A stretch of DNA of 64,000 nt from Monosporascus cannonballus (taxonomy: Eukaryota > Ascomycota > Sordariomycetes > Xylariales). Location: NCBI GenBank assembly GCA_004154925.1, contig QJNS01000308.1, positions 1-64,000 on the forward strand, written 5' to 3'. Below are positions 39,071-49,248 of the stretch, in pieces. Every line of letters begins with the position of its first letter. The first letter of the stretch is position 1. The notes under the pieces were generated by a model. The model did not search any database and was not told the DNA's origin. It saw only the letters and a list, made by a program, of their open reading frames with translations. The position numbers and the translations under genes are program-made.

Positions 39071-39137
39071 ACCTGGAACCCCACCTAATGAATTACCCTA
39101 GCAATGAATACGGATTCTCACCATAACGCGCGATATA
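39071..39137. repeat. Left TIR of the DNA transposon
   Basis: Begins ACCTGGAACCCCACC and ends CGCGCGATATA. It is inverted relative to 40408-40474 and keeps normal GC content despite the degraded core. Confidence 0.9.
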
Positions 39138-40407
39138 GAAAAATTAATAATAAAATAACAAAAAAAGCTAAAATAAAACAGTTTTTAGTTTCATAAACTG
39201 ACCTGGTCATTTATTCGTATAAATTACTTGTATTACGTAATTCAGCAATTTACGCGGACAGTTTAAACGAAATAAAAGAAAAAATACGAAAATATTTTTT
39301 TAAAAAAAAAATAAAAAATCTTTAAGATACAAACAAAAAAGCATTTTAATATGTCAAATAAAATAATAATCAAATGAACACTATACGGAAAAATAATTTA
39401 AATTAATGTATTTTATAAATTTAGATTTTTAATGTAAAATATTTAGTAATAAAAAATTTAATCTTGTAGTTATACCATTTTACTAATATTAATTAATATA
39501 ATAAAAGTATATTTAAAACAAAAAAATTTTAATATACTTTATATTTAACAAATAACTTTAAGTAACTGTTTCGTATTAATATAAAGAAATTTCTTTAAAT
39601 GTTTATAATAAAATAATACGATTTAAAAATCAATTTAATAAAATATTTATTAATTTTATTTATAATAATTGGGGTACGTATTAATTTAGTATTCTTTTAT
39701 TATTATTATTATTATTATCATGAGCCGTTATATATATTTTTAATATTTGTTTACATTTTATTAATTGGAAATTCTAAAAATATTAAACGTATAATTTATA
39801 AAACAATAAATATATACATAGATAAAACGGGGTATAACAAATTAATTCAGCCTTATTTTCGTAAATATAAATATATAATTAGCTAAATAATTGCTTTCTA
39901 TATACTAAATATCTAAAAGTTTTAAATATTATAATTTAAGAAAAAAAGTAATAACATGATATTAATATACTACAACGCAAAAAAAATTCTAATAATTTAA
40001 TATATATATATTTTTAAAAAGGTTGTAAAATAAGTTTCCGGTAAATTTTATTATATTCAGTATATTTCAATCTTTTTTCAAAAATATATTATTATAATAT
40101 TTTATATTTTGTAATTTTTACGTGTACATAATTTAAGGTAAATATAATACGAAAGCTCCTCTAATTTTTTAAATTTAATATATAAATAATGAAAATATAT
40201 TGATTTGTTTTTAAATTTATACGAAATGAATATTTTGTTAACTTTTATAAATATATATTAATTTGATTATACATTTAATTTTAAAATATCAAATTAAGTA
40301 TTTTTTTTAATATATACCTAGTTGCATATATGTAATATAATGTCCTTCATATGTGTATTGCCTTTATTTTATTATATAAGTTTTTGGTAATTTATTATTA
40401 AATTTTT

Positions 40408-40474
40408 TATATCGCGCGTTTTGGTGGAAATCCGTATTCATTGCTAGGGTAATTCATTTAGTGGGGTCCGAGGT
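40408..40474. repeat. Right TIR of the DNA transposon
   Basis: Begins TATATCGCGCG and ends GGGGTCCGAGGT. It is complementary to the left TIR except for a handful of positions near CTCACCATA/TTCCACCAA and near the outer end. Confidence 0.9.
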
Positions 40475-40616
40475 TAGCCATGATAGTCACGTTCCTACGA
40501 AAGATACGGCAAGGGATGCGCAGAAATCATTCATGCATTCGTTCATGCTACCGAAAGAAGCCTCCAGCGCCATCCACGAGAGGCTGGTATCGTTGTGGTT
40601 TCCATGTTTCACAAAT

Positions 40617-41123
40617 TCAAGCCTTGCCCTTCTTCTTGAGGGTAGCCTCCTCATCCGCTTGGATCTCGGCATCCATCTTCGCGCCCCTCGACGGCTCGTT
40701 GCCATGTAGCTTAGCCTGCATCGAAGGTTAGCGGATCTATCAAGTTGATATAGCTGTTAACTCGAACGCTTACAGGCAGCGTGGGATCCCTCTGAGCAGC
40801 CTTGGCCTCCTCGCTCCGCGCCTCGTCCCGGTCCGACTTGCGCTGGGATTATATTAGTCCATGATTCCGGGCCCGGGAAGAAGGGGAGTCCGAAGTGAGT
40901 ACCTCCTCGTTGGCTAGACGGTTTGCGATTGTCCGCTCATCCTCTGCAAGAATCAGTCAGCCTGAGTGTCTTATACAGGTCTCTATCGGCTAAGAAGGCG
41001 TACTGGAGTCGTTGGGCTGGTGGGAGTTCTCCTGGCCCTGCTCGTAGTCCGGACGAGTCGGTACCTCGGAGTCCTTGTAGTTGCGCTGGTCACCAGCCTT
41101 GTAGGCCTTTCTGTCGCCGACAT
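40617..41123 (-). CDS. Small hydrophilic (hydrophilin-like) fungal protein, start uncertain
   Basis: Four minus-strand exons are clear: 41004-41123 (5' end uncertain), 40903-40943, 40774-40842 and 40617-40715. They give GDRKAYKAGDQRNYKDSE, then RPDYEQGQENSHQP, KDERTIANRLANEER, SDRDEARSEEAKAA, and a C-terminal HGNEPSRGAKMDAEIQ ending KKKGKA. The protein is about 110 aa, highly charged and free of hydrophobic segments. It resembles small intrinsically disordered stress-type proteins seen in many filamentous fungi; no function is established to my knowledge. The nearest ATG (41121-41123) is one base out of frame with the conserved GDRKAY. Either a first exon lies further upstream (the frame stays open to at least SSRSNVGDRK) or a single-base deletion has broken the start. 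Confidence 0.72.
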
Positions 41124-41724
41124 TGGATCGCGAAGACACACTGTTTGTAGTATTTAGGATACGCCGGTTCTGGCTTAGTGAATTGCTGCTATGGAAGTTA
41201 TAAACAGTGAATGAGAGGACTTGTGAGTAGGTATGTTATGTGGAGGAAACAACAAGGTGTTGTACCCATTGCTTTATGGCAGGTCGCTGGACTGCCTAGC
41301 TAAGTCATAAGTGAGAAGAATACCGCTGTAACAGACCAATTGCCCTGAAATTGCTTATCGATATCAGCCCGCCCACATCGGTTCCTGAGTGATCACCGCA
41401 GTACCGCTAATCCTTACGTCTGATGCCATCAAGCCTCCGCCAGACATGCACTGTCTACAGTGAAGGTGAGTGGTGAGTACGTCATAGACCGCATGGTGGA
41501 TCTGCAAGGAATTAACGGGTGCAGCTCGGTTCCTGAGAATAGTGGGTATATGCTTGGCACCGGAGCACAGGAGCAGCTGTCATCGGCTAACGGAACTGGC
41601 AGCATCTGACAGGTGACACCAGGGGTAACGACAATCCCGAAAATTTACCGTGGGAGCCTCAAGTGGCATTCGTTCGAACAGCGACGACCGACGCGGCACA
41701 ACGCAGTCCCAACCACCGCCCACC
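41124..41724. promoter_or_regulatory. Divergent intergenic region
   Basis: About 600 bp lies between the minus-strand hydrophilic protein and the plus-strand uS14m gene, so it must hold both promoters and possibly the missing first exon of the former. I see no convincing TATA box. The uS14m leader just before the ATG is ACCACCGCCCACC, a favourable fungal start context. Confidence 0.55.
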
Positions 41725-42230
41725 ATGTCGCAGTTCCGAGCCAAGAGGCTTGATATCGGCTGCTTTATCAATATCAAGACGATCCGGGATCACTCCAAGC
41801 GGAAGGCATTCGCTCAGTTCGAACCCGAAAGGTCAGCCGGCCAACGAATCCCCCACGATATCTCCAACAAGCCCGTGAGGTGAATAGCCTCTGTCGAGAT
41901 GAGATCTAACAAGCTTTTCCGCGCAATAGACAAGCCCTCCGATATATCATCAGAAACACAACCCTCCCCCAAAGGACGCGGGCCGAGGCCCAGCTCCAAT
42001 TGGCGCAGATGCACTGCTACACGCGGCCGACGCAGATCCGGGGGCGGTGTCTGCTCGGAGGCAAGGGAAGAGGTATCCTCCGCGATTTTAAGCTTTCAAG
42101 GGTAAGAACATACCAAGCTTATGGCTGCTATTATATCCAAGTATCTCTCTATTAACCCCTTTCGTAGTACAACTTCAGAATGGAGGCTCTTGCGGGCAAT
42201 ATTCCTGGTGTAAAGAAGGCCAGCTGGTAG
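41725..42230 (+). CDS. MRP2: Mitochondrial small-subunit ribosomal protein uS14m
   Basis: Three exons (41725-41831, 41930-42101, 42168-42230) encode 113 aa with all frames joined by GT-AG introns. The protein starts MSQFRAKRLDIGCFINIKT and has FEPERQALRYIIRNTTLP in the middle. It then has LAQMHCYTRPTQIRGRCLLG and ends GGKGRGILRDFKLSRYNFR...KKASW. TRPTQIRGRC..GGKGRG is the S14 signature, and the long N-terminal form without a Cys-type zinc site is that of fungal mitochondrial S14 (yeast Mrp2). It binds the 3' domain of the mitochondrial small rRNA. Length matches the family (about 110-115 aa). The gene shares a 600-bp divergent spacer with the gene to its left. Confidence 0.96.
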
Positions 42231-43022
42231 AGGGATGGAGGCCAAGAAAGAAACCATTATGGTTGTGTCTCGGGGATATTGGTCTACCGACGTCATGGTC
42301 TGCCGCGATGGTGAGGCATTCAATAGCCTGGGACTGCTGTACTATACGTATAGATGTGCATGAGGATGTATGCCAGTCGATCTTGATGCGGATCAGGTTA
42401 GACATGCTTCATAAGAACGATTTACCTAAAACTACCAAATTAATTTCTAGCTCGATTACAGTTAACATCCCGAGTACAGGCGCAGATGTATAAACCAGGT
42501 GGCTAAGTAGGCGTGTATGGTGGCATGTTTTTATGTTTTAATCATCGCATGCAGCTTGCCTCACATGCTCAGCTTACAAACGCTACCGCCATTTTGTCCG
42601 TCTGCGACCCTGCAATTTCCTTCTCTTAAAGTCTTCCGATTATCTAGAAAATCAGAAGACTGCTTATCCGAGCTGATTCTTTTTGGCGATATCTACGCCA
42701 GTCCGTCAAGGAGGGCAGACCAGAAGCAATTCCAAGCAAGACATGCACCACGAGTGCTTCACGATCTCTCGCGCTTGGGAAGGCCTATTCATTGCACATT
42801 TTCCACTTGAACACATGATACCTATTACGGCCCCGTTTTCAACTTTAAGCGCGAGTTTATTCATTACAGGTTCGCGTAGTTGAGCGCTGCTTTTTCCTCA
42901 TCGTCATGTTCATTGTCCTTTTCAACCCCCCCAACAGTCACCTCATTTCCACTCGGGCCTCAACTCACCACCAAAGCAACCAACATATTAAAACCTCACA
43001 CTATTTATCAGCATCCGCAAAG
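42231..43022. promoter_or_regulatory. Intergenic region upstream of the Arb2-domain gene
   Basis: About 790 bp with no gene. The final 120 bases before the ATG are pyrimidine-rich and then CA-rich (CCACCAAAGCAACCAACATA), a common fungal core promoter and leader layout. Nothing else could be identified. Confidence 0.5.
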
Positions 43023-44944
43023 ATGTTCAGGCGAAAGTGGTCCGGTCTCCCGGCGGACCCAGCCTTCCCTTCCGACCTCAAGAAGCTCGGGTACGTAACT
43101 AGGCGCTCTCGTCCACTCCTATATCAGCCCGCTAATTCCTCGCAGCTACTTCATCAACGAGGATGACGAGGTCCGGTCCATCGAGAACCCCGATTACTAC
43201 TTCAAGTACTTTCTGAGCCGCAACGGGCGCTACAACGAGCGCCAGCGCTTCGCCATGAACCGTAAGCCCACCTCTCATTTCCACTGATCGCCTTTTCGTC
43301 TATGAATGAGCCGAGTCGCCTTACAGACAGAGTGACACGCGTTCTATGCTATTCTGACCTCGCCAACAGAGGCCCTCGAGGAGGAAATCCACAAGCGCCT
43401 CACGAACCTCGGAATGAAGAAGATCCTCCTGCCACTTGGCACGCCAACAACAACCGACGACGGCACCACCACAACCACTACCGTCCCGCACGTGCCGATC
43501 TTCGTAAGCGCCGACATCGCGCAGAAGTCGCGCGTAGTCCTGATCTTCGGGGAGTCTTTCCAGGACCTCGGGGTGCTCGCGCACCGCGTGGTCGTCGGCC
43601 CCGGCGGCGTGAACAAGGGGTCTATGGTATCGATCGTCTACTCCCTACAGCAACAGCGCTCGTCTCCCACCGGCGCCGCGGCACCGGGCATAATCCTCGC
43701 CAACACTGGCCAACTGCTGTGGTGCCCCTCGGCCGGGCGCGCTCTCACGCGGCACGCTTTCGACGCCGCGCCTATGAAGAGCGCCGTGCATGAGGGCCGA
43801 CTCGTCGACGAGCACCGCAACCGCGTCCCCGGCAACCACAGCGTCGCCGAGCACGTGCGGTACGTGTTCGAGAGCGTGATTCCCGCGTTCGTGGACCCAA
43901 GAAAAGAGGCCCGGATCGATGTCGTGGCCGTCGGCGACGCCGTCGAGGCCGTCCAGAGATACCTCGACGGGGAGGCGGCGTGGGCGCGCTGGGGCAATCG
44001 CGTCAGCTGCTTTGCGAATGTGGGCGGTTACTACCCCACGTGGGAGCTAAAGTGTGAGGGATTCAAGCAGTTCTTAAGAGACGTGAGTTATCCGTCCTCT
44101 CTTCCCTTATCATACCAGCTTTTTCTAGCATTTCCCACCCATTTCTCATCCCTCCCTCCGTCCCATCCCATAAACTCCGTTTCCCCCCTCCCCCGACCGC
44201 CGGCGTAACCATCCCACGCAAGTCCAGCTTCCCAAACTAACCCACCCTCCCCATCCGCAGAAAGCACGCTCCTACGTCCCCTCCCTAGAGCCACTCAACA
44301 CGGTCCTCTCGGGGCCCGACGGCAACCCCCACACGGCGACGTTCACGGCGCTCGGCAGCCCGATCTTCAGCGGCGGCACGCCGCACTTCACGGAGCTGCT
44401 GCTCGTGGAGGGCGGGTCCGCCGTCCTCGACTTCCTGCAGGAGGTCGCCCTCTCCTTTTCTGCTGACTACCGCAACCCGGAGTTCCACGTCACGTACCGC
44501 GACCTCCGCGCCGCCGACCAGGAGGACGAGGACTGGAGCAACTGGCGGGGCCCCGAAGACGCCGACCAGGTGACGATGCCCACCGTCGAGGTCTCCGCTG
44601 CTGCTGCTGCTGTTCCGGACGCTGGTGTTGTAGCTGCTGCGGAGAAGAAGAACGGGGAGGAGAAGGGCACGGTGGGAGAGCCTACCAATGCTAGGGGGCA
44701 CGAGGGTAAGGGTAGCGGCGGCGAGCGCTTAGTGGAGGGGGTCAAGGACGAAGCCGAGGTCGGGAGCGAGAACGCAGGAGACGATTCGGGTAAGCGGCGC
44801 TCGAGCGACTCCAGAGGCGTTCGGGAAGGGAAGAAGGAAGCCGAAGTCGAGATTACATCTGGAGAGCCGCTGGCGGGAGGTGAGGGCACGGTCGAGGAGC
44901 TGCGGGCTGCGATGGAGAAAAAGCTCGTGATCGATGAGATCTGA
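43023..44944 (+). CDS. Arb2-domain protein
   Basis: Four exons (43023-43090, 43146-43261, 43370-44082, 44261-44944) give 526 aa with consistent GT-AG junctions. The start MFRRKWSGLPADPAFPSDL followed by LGYFINEDDEVRSIE is typical of fungal Arb2-domain proteins. The domain body includes VPIFVS, RVVLIFGESFQDLGVLAHR and GPGGVNKGSMVS (residues about 100-165), then FDAAPMKSAVHEGR, VPGNHSVAEHVRYVFE and FANVGGYYPTWE. Fission-yeast Arb2 belongs to the Argonaute siRNA chaperone complex, and a related domain occurs in Hda1-type deacetylases; whether this protein has either role is inference. The last 130 residues or so are a low-complexity tail rich in Ala, Glu, Lys and Gly with no domain, longer than I would expect for the family. 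Confidence 0.92.
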
Positions 44945-45317
44945 GTGCTGCGTTTCAAGTTTCAGAGCGCATACGAACCCCCAGATATTTCCCGCCGCAA
45001 TACGTAGACAGCTCAATCTGGTCCGAGTCTCGCCCGAATATGGTCGGGCGGCCGGCCCTAAGTTAGCAGAAATGGCACACGCGGATTTTACTGAATTTAG
45101 TTAACCATCATCATACATATGAGCGTTGCCGCACAACGTAAACATGAACGCCGCAGCACTATCCGAGCCGAACACTAAAGCTTCATCACCAAAGGCACAC
45201 CAGCGAGCGGGAACGCGCAACTTTAACCATGTAGATATTTGCCGAGACGTGTCACGCCATGCCCGGCAGCTTGCCGAGGATCCAAATAATCCCACCGAAC
45301 CCGGCGCGGCGCCTCAC
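44945..45317. other. Convergent 3' spacer
   Basis: About 370 bp lies between two genes that end towards each other (Arb2-domain gene, plus; mitochondrial-type gene, minus). It holds both 3' ends. No further gene and no clear terminator motif were found beyond short A/T-rich stretches. Confidence 0.6.
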
Positions 45318-47108
45318 TCAGGCCCAGAGGATCGCCCCGAGCCCCGTCTTCGGGGCCTCCAGCTCGTCGAGGAGCTCCTGGGCCCTGCGCGTCCTCTCCC
45401 TCACGACCTGCTCCTCCGCGGCCCACCTCCCCGTCTCTTCTGCTTCTGCTCCCGCCCCTGCTCCTGTTCCTGCTCCTCCTCCTCCTCCTCCTCCTCGGGT
45501 CTCGCCGCCGTCGCCCCACAGGCCCAGCCACCCCGACGACCCGCCGCTCCTCGCCGCGCTGCGGCGCTCCCTCTCCTCCCGCGCGAGCCGGCCCGCCATC
45601 TCGGCCCAGTTCCGCAGCCCGGCGTCGAGGCACTCCCGGCACGTCTTCCTGGCCGCGACGGCGCGCCCGGCGTCCCTGCTGCTGCTGCTGCCGCCGCCGC
45701 GGCCGAGCTTACGCAGTTGCTCCTCGGCGAGGTCGACGGCCTCGCGGGTCCACGCGAGGCCGTCCTCGCGGCCCTTGCCACTGCCCCCGCTGCTGGCGTA
45801 GATGATCTCGCCGATGTACAGGTCGAGCCCGGCCTCCTCGCAGAGCTCCCGGGGGTCCCGCGCGGGCGGCGCCTCGCCGTCGTCCGGGGGCGGCGGGTAC
45901 TCGGGCTCGAAGACGATGCGCCTCGCGACGCCGACCAGGTTCGCCGTGGTCCAGGGGGAAGAGGAGGACCGCGCAGTGCCGGTGCGGGAGTCGTCCGCGG
46001 ACTGCTGCGGGCTCGGCAGGGAGCGGCGCGCCCTGAGTACCGATATGAGGATGGGCAGGGCGGACGAGACGTCTCCGTTGCGGGCCTTGTGGGCGGCTAG
46101 CGCCGCGAGGCTCGTGAGGAGGTTGGCGGACGGCTTGCGCGCGCCTCTGTCGTCCCTGAGGACGTACGTCTTCTCGTCGTAGATGGGGCGGTTCGGCAGC
46201 GAGCCCTCGTTGGCCAGGGACAGCGCCCGCTCGTACATCCTGGCGGACGCGTCGGGCGTGCCCTTGAAGTCGAGCCAGGACGCGTACTCGAGCGCGGCGT
46301 CCATCTTCTGCTTCGGGGTGAAGCCCCGGGTGGCCAGGACCCGCCTGTAGAAGGTCTCGGGCGGCTCGAAGGCGCGCTCGCAGTCCCTCTCGTGCGGAGC
46401 GCTCGGCGACCCGTGGGCGATGGGCCTCGGGTTCGGGTTCGACGGGCCCCGGACCTGGTCGGCCGGGAATACGAGGTGGCGCGTCGTGTCGACGACCTGG
46501 TCGTCGAGGTGTTCGGCGGCCTTCGCGCACAGCATCAGGGCCTCGTAGTAGCCCCTCCTCCACGGCTCGCTCTTGGCCGACAGGTCGTATCCCCGCTTGC
46601 CGATACCCTCGATCCGCGCACCGTCTTCCGTCAATTCCTGCAGGCCCGCGCCCTCGATGTTGGGATCCTCTAGCCTCTCCAGGACGTTCTTCGCGTAGCT
46701 TCCGATCTGCACCCAGTCCGTATAGGGCACGTCGGTCCGTTCCGGAGCCCACTTGGCCAGCCTGAAGCGCATCCGCGTGAGGAACCCCCACTCGTGCGGC
46801 GTCGGGTATCTCCGCTCGAGCCATTCCTGCTGGACACTCCAGTACGCGACGACTGAGAGCCCCAAGATGGCCCAGAAGTACACCGTGTACTTGCCGGCCA
46901 TTAGCATCTCATGTGCGAGCCATCTCTTCCGCTCGGTCGTCAGATACCGGAACTGCTGGTTTCTGGCTAGCGGGGAGGAGAGGAACGGGAGCTGTGGTCG
47001 GGTATGTGATGCGAGCTTCGTGTTTCCGGTGAATAACCGGCTCGCACCGGGAGATCTGAGGGGTCGCCAGACGAGGAGTCTTCGGCCCAGGGTGCGCAAC
47101 TGTTGCAT
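45318..47108 (-). CDS. Conserved fungal mitochondrial membrane protein, function unknown
   Basis: One intronless frame of 596 aa. The N-terminus (about 1-35: MQQLRTLGRRLLVWRPLRSP...) is basic, rich in Arg/Leu/Ser and free of acids, as in a mitochondrial targeting sequence. One membrane segment follows (about 73-92, YTVYFWAILGLSVVAYW), then the conserved QQEWLERRYPTPHEWGF and a long soluble helical part with TPR-like arrays (YASWLDFKGTPDASARMYERAL, then GDVSSALPILISVLRARR). A Gly/Ala/Glu low-complexity insert lies near residues 525-560, encoded by GC-only repeats. Homologues in other fungi are, as I recall, sometimes labelled maltose permease; a single TM segment does not support a transporter. 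A role in the inner membrane is likely but undefined. Confidence 0.85.
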   Translation of the reverse strand: MQQLRTLGRRLLVWRPLRSPGASRLFTGNTKLASHTRPQLPFLSSPLARNQQFRYLTTERKRWLAHEMLMAGKYTVYFWAILGLSVVAYWSVQQEWLERRYPTPHEWGFLTRMRFRLAKWAPERTDVPYTDWVQIGSYAKNVLERLEDPNIEGAGLQELTEDGARIEGIGKRGYDLSAKSEPWRRGYYEALMLCAKAAEHLDDQVVDTTRHLVFPADQVRGPSNPNPRPIAHGSPSAPHERDCERAFEPPETFYRRVLATRGFTPKQKMDAALEYASWLDFKGTPDASARMYERALSLANEGSLPNRPIYDEKTYVLRDDRGARKPSANLLTSLAALAAHKARNGDVSSALPILISVLRARRSLPSPQQSADDSRTGTARSSSSPWTTANLVGVARRIVFEPEYPPPPDDGEAPPARDPRELCEEAGLDLYIGEIIYASSGGSGKGREDGLAWTREAVDLAEEQLRKLGRGGGSSSSRDAGRAVAARKTCRECLDAGLRNWAEMAGRLAREERERRSAARSGGSSGWLGLWGDGGETRGGGGGGGAGTGAGAGAEAEETGRWAAEEQVVRERTRRAQELLDELEAPKTGLGAILWA

Positions 47109-47736
47109 CTTCGGCGTGGTCGGTCGGGGAGTTTCTTTGAGAAGCTCAGGGTTCAGTCTGGTCGAGTCATGGTGCAGCCATCACACTGCATTCATCGTTA
47201 ATTGCTTTTCACTCGGGGATATTTCAATCACGCTGGCGCCAGAAATTGAGTGACCTCATTCTCGAAGCGAAGTTTGAAACTTTGATTGCGATAAAGAACC
47301 CTTTGCGACAGCCTCCGGCTTAGCGCATGCTATTCTCTTATCGAGGCCGTTCATATTCTTAGAACGATATCACTCCATACTGCATGATTCTCTCTTGATA
47401 TTCATTTAGATAGGTAGCCAATAACGATAACACCCATCATACCCGGAGCGCCTTTGCTGACACATCAAGAAGGCCTTATAGATCGTTGAAGAGTAGGTAG
47501 TTGCCGTAAATATGCCCTAAGGGGGCAGCCATGCCCGGTATATCCGATGTTGCACCCATGGACCCAGTCATGAATCGTATACCTACACAGAAGAATCATA
47601 GGTCCCCAAGTCCCGCCACTTTGTTTACAAGTTGAAGAAGCACCAATGTTAGGCCCCAAACACCAAGCAATGCTGCCAAACCGGGCCACCCATACTGTAC
47701 CGAAAGCCATAAACCTAGGAGACGGACCAGTCCATC
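47109..47736. other. Intergenic spacer with the upstream region of the mitochondrial protein gene
   Basis: About 630 bp between two minus-strand genes: the 3' end of ATG29 on the right and the 5' region of the mitochondrial-type gene on the left. No gene, RNA or repeat was recognised. Confidence 0.55.
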
Positions 47737-49248
47737 TTAGGGCTGATACGATTTTGGAAGATAGCGGCTCCTGAAAACATTGCCGATAGTCCCCTTAAGA
47801 CTTCCTATGGTACCAACGTCCCCCATCTTGCTGGCCAGTGCCTCTTCTAACGCCGACTGGGTCACCGATGCATCTACAAGCCCTTCTTAGCATCTGGGTC
47901 AAGTTGAATGAGGGGGGGGGGAAGAGTAAATACCATCAAGGTCACTGAAGCTGCTTCCCATGCTTGGGGTCCCATCGCTGTCTCTGGAGTAGCCTTTACC
48001 CTTGGCGCTCGGACTGCGGCCAGACAGCTCCATGGTCCGACGGGGCGACACAGGTCCCCTGGGCTGATTCCTATCTGAAGCCCCATGCTCGACCGGTACG
48101 GCTGAGCTCGCGGAAGAGTCGGAAGTTTCAGAATGATGGATGTGCTCTCTAGGTAGCCGTCTAGCAAAGTCTCGAGGGTTGCCACGCAGGGTAGCACTTA
48201 AATCGTGCTGCCCGCTTGTTGATCCGTCCGCCTGTGCCTTGTATGGCAAGAAGGCAGGCTCCGTATCTTCGTCGTCGTCTTCTGCGAAGGACGCCGAGAC
48301 ATCGTTGTTCTGGAATCGCGGGGGCCGGCGGATGATTCTGGACTGTGCCGGGCTAGAGGAGGCCGAGGATGACGAGTCGACGGGGCTTGCGTCAGCGGGA
48401 CCGGGAGAGGGCGGATCAGGAGGGTCCACCTCGTCAACCGAAGTAGCGACAGGAAGAGACGATAATCTCTTTCGCTGTGTCTCTGTGCTAGATCGGTTCG
48501 CCGCCCTGCCGCTGCCGGCTAGGTTTCGGGTCCCGACGATGGCAGTGTTCGAAGATGAAGTGCGTGTTACAGTCGGCCGAGAGCTGTTCCTTACGGGCGT
48601 CCCGGGAACACTTACATCGTTTCGGGCCAGATGGGAGTCCTTACGGATAGACAACGACGAAGGTGCACGTGGTTGAGGGCCGCCGGATCCGGTTCGTAGC
48701 ATGGCCTCTGCTACGAAGGGGCTTTCCGAACCCGGCTGGGGTGATGGCGCTGCGGAGCCTCTTGCGGCGGCCGCAGCCTTGCGCATCTGGGCTCGTAGTT
48801 GCGCGGCATGGCGTTCGGTGAGGAAGGCAACCTGTTGGAGAAGAAAGTCGACGGTCACCTGAAATCGTGATGCGCTTGAGACTGCGGGTCAGCAAGATGA
48901 AGGCTCGGATGGAACGGCAGGTCAAACTTACACCTCATTCCCTACAACACGAATACCGTTAGCCAATCATCATCATCGCCTGACTTACCGCCTGAACGAC
49001 ACTTACAGTCTATCTCCGTTTTGGAAACTTTGGATACGATCTTCCATAATGCTTCATCCTTTGACGAATCCCAGTTTACCTAGACACGGAAACAAACAAT
49101 CAGCCCCATCTGAAACAGGAAACGGGAATGAATGTGGCACGAAGGAAGCGCCACGTACAGGAGGAGGATCGACAAAGTCACCCCGTGGGAATGGAAGCCG
49201 AATGTAGACGGTATAGGTCGGGTCCGAGGGAGAGTGCGAGGATGCCAT
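47737..49248 (-). CDS. ATG29: Autophagy protein Atg29
   Basis: Five minus-strand exons: 49159-49248, 49007-49079, 48932-48941 (a 10-nt micro-exon), 47934-48874 and 47737-47873. Joined they give 416 aa. The N-terminus TYTVYIRLPFPRGDFVDPPP, then VNWDSSKDEALWKIVSK, IDWNEVASRFQVTVDFLLQQ and VAFLTERHAAQLRAQMRKA form the conserved Atg29 domain (about 10-105). The rest is a long Ser/Pro-rich disordered region. The C-terminus ends GSSFSDLDDASVTQSALEEA, ...ASKMGDV..., FRSRYLPKSYQP, also typical of filamentous-fungal Atg29. The protein works with Atg17 and Atg31 in the scaffold that organises the phagophore assembly site on starvation. The micro-exon supplies Trp-Asn-Glu plus part of Val; without it the conserved domain is broken. 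Confidence 0.95.

Larger units (their letters stand above)
39071..40474. mobile_element. Tc1/mariner-like DNA transposon, core destroyed
   Basis: Terminal inverted repeats of about 67 bp (39071-39137 and 40408-40474) match with few mismatches; the core segment TGAATTACCCTAGCAATGAA is identical in both. Each outer end is flanked by TA, the target duplication of Tc1/mariner elements. The 1.4-kb size also fits that superfamily. The interior (about 39138-40407) is as AT-rich as the block on the left and has no legible transposase. Family placement rests on TIR, TA and size only. It lies between the CoA ligase gene and the hydrophilic protein gene. Confidence 0.82.

Noticed and set aside
45126..46100. 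A 324-codon plus-strand frame antisense to the mitochondrial protein gene
   Set aside because: It is a low-complexity Arg/Ala/Pro/Ser product of a very GC-rich region, the mirror of a clearly conserved minus-strand gene.
45709..46824. A 371-codon minus-strand frame overlapping the same gene in another frame
   Set aside because: Arg/Gly/Pro-rich shadow caused by GC-biased third positions; the in-frame product with presequence and TM segment is the real one.
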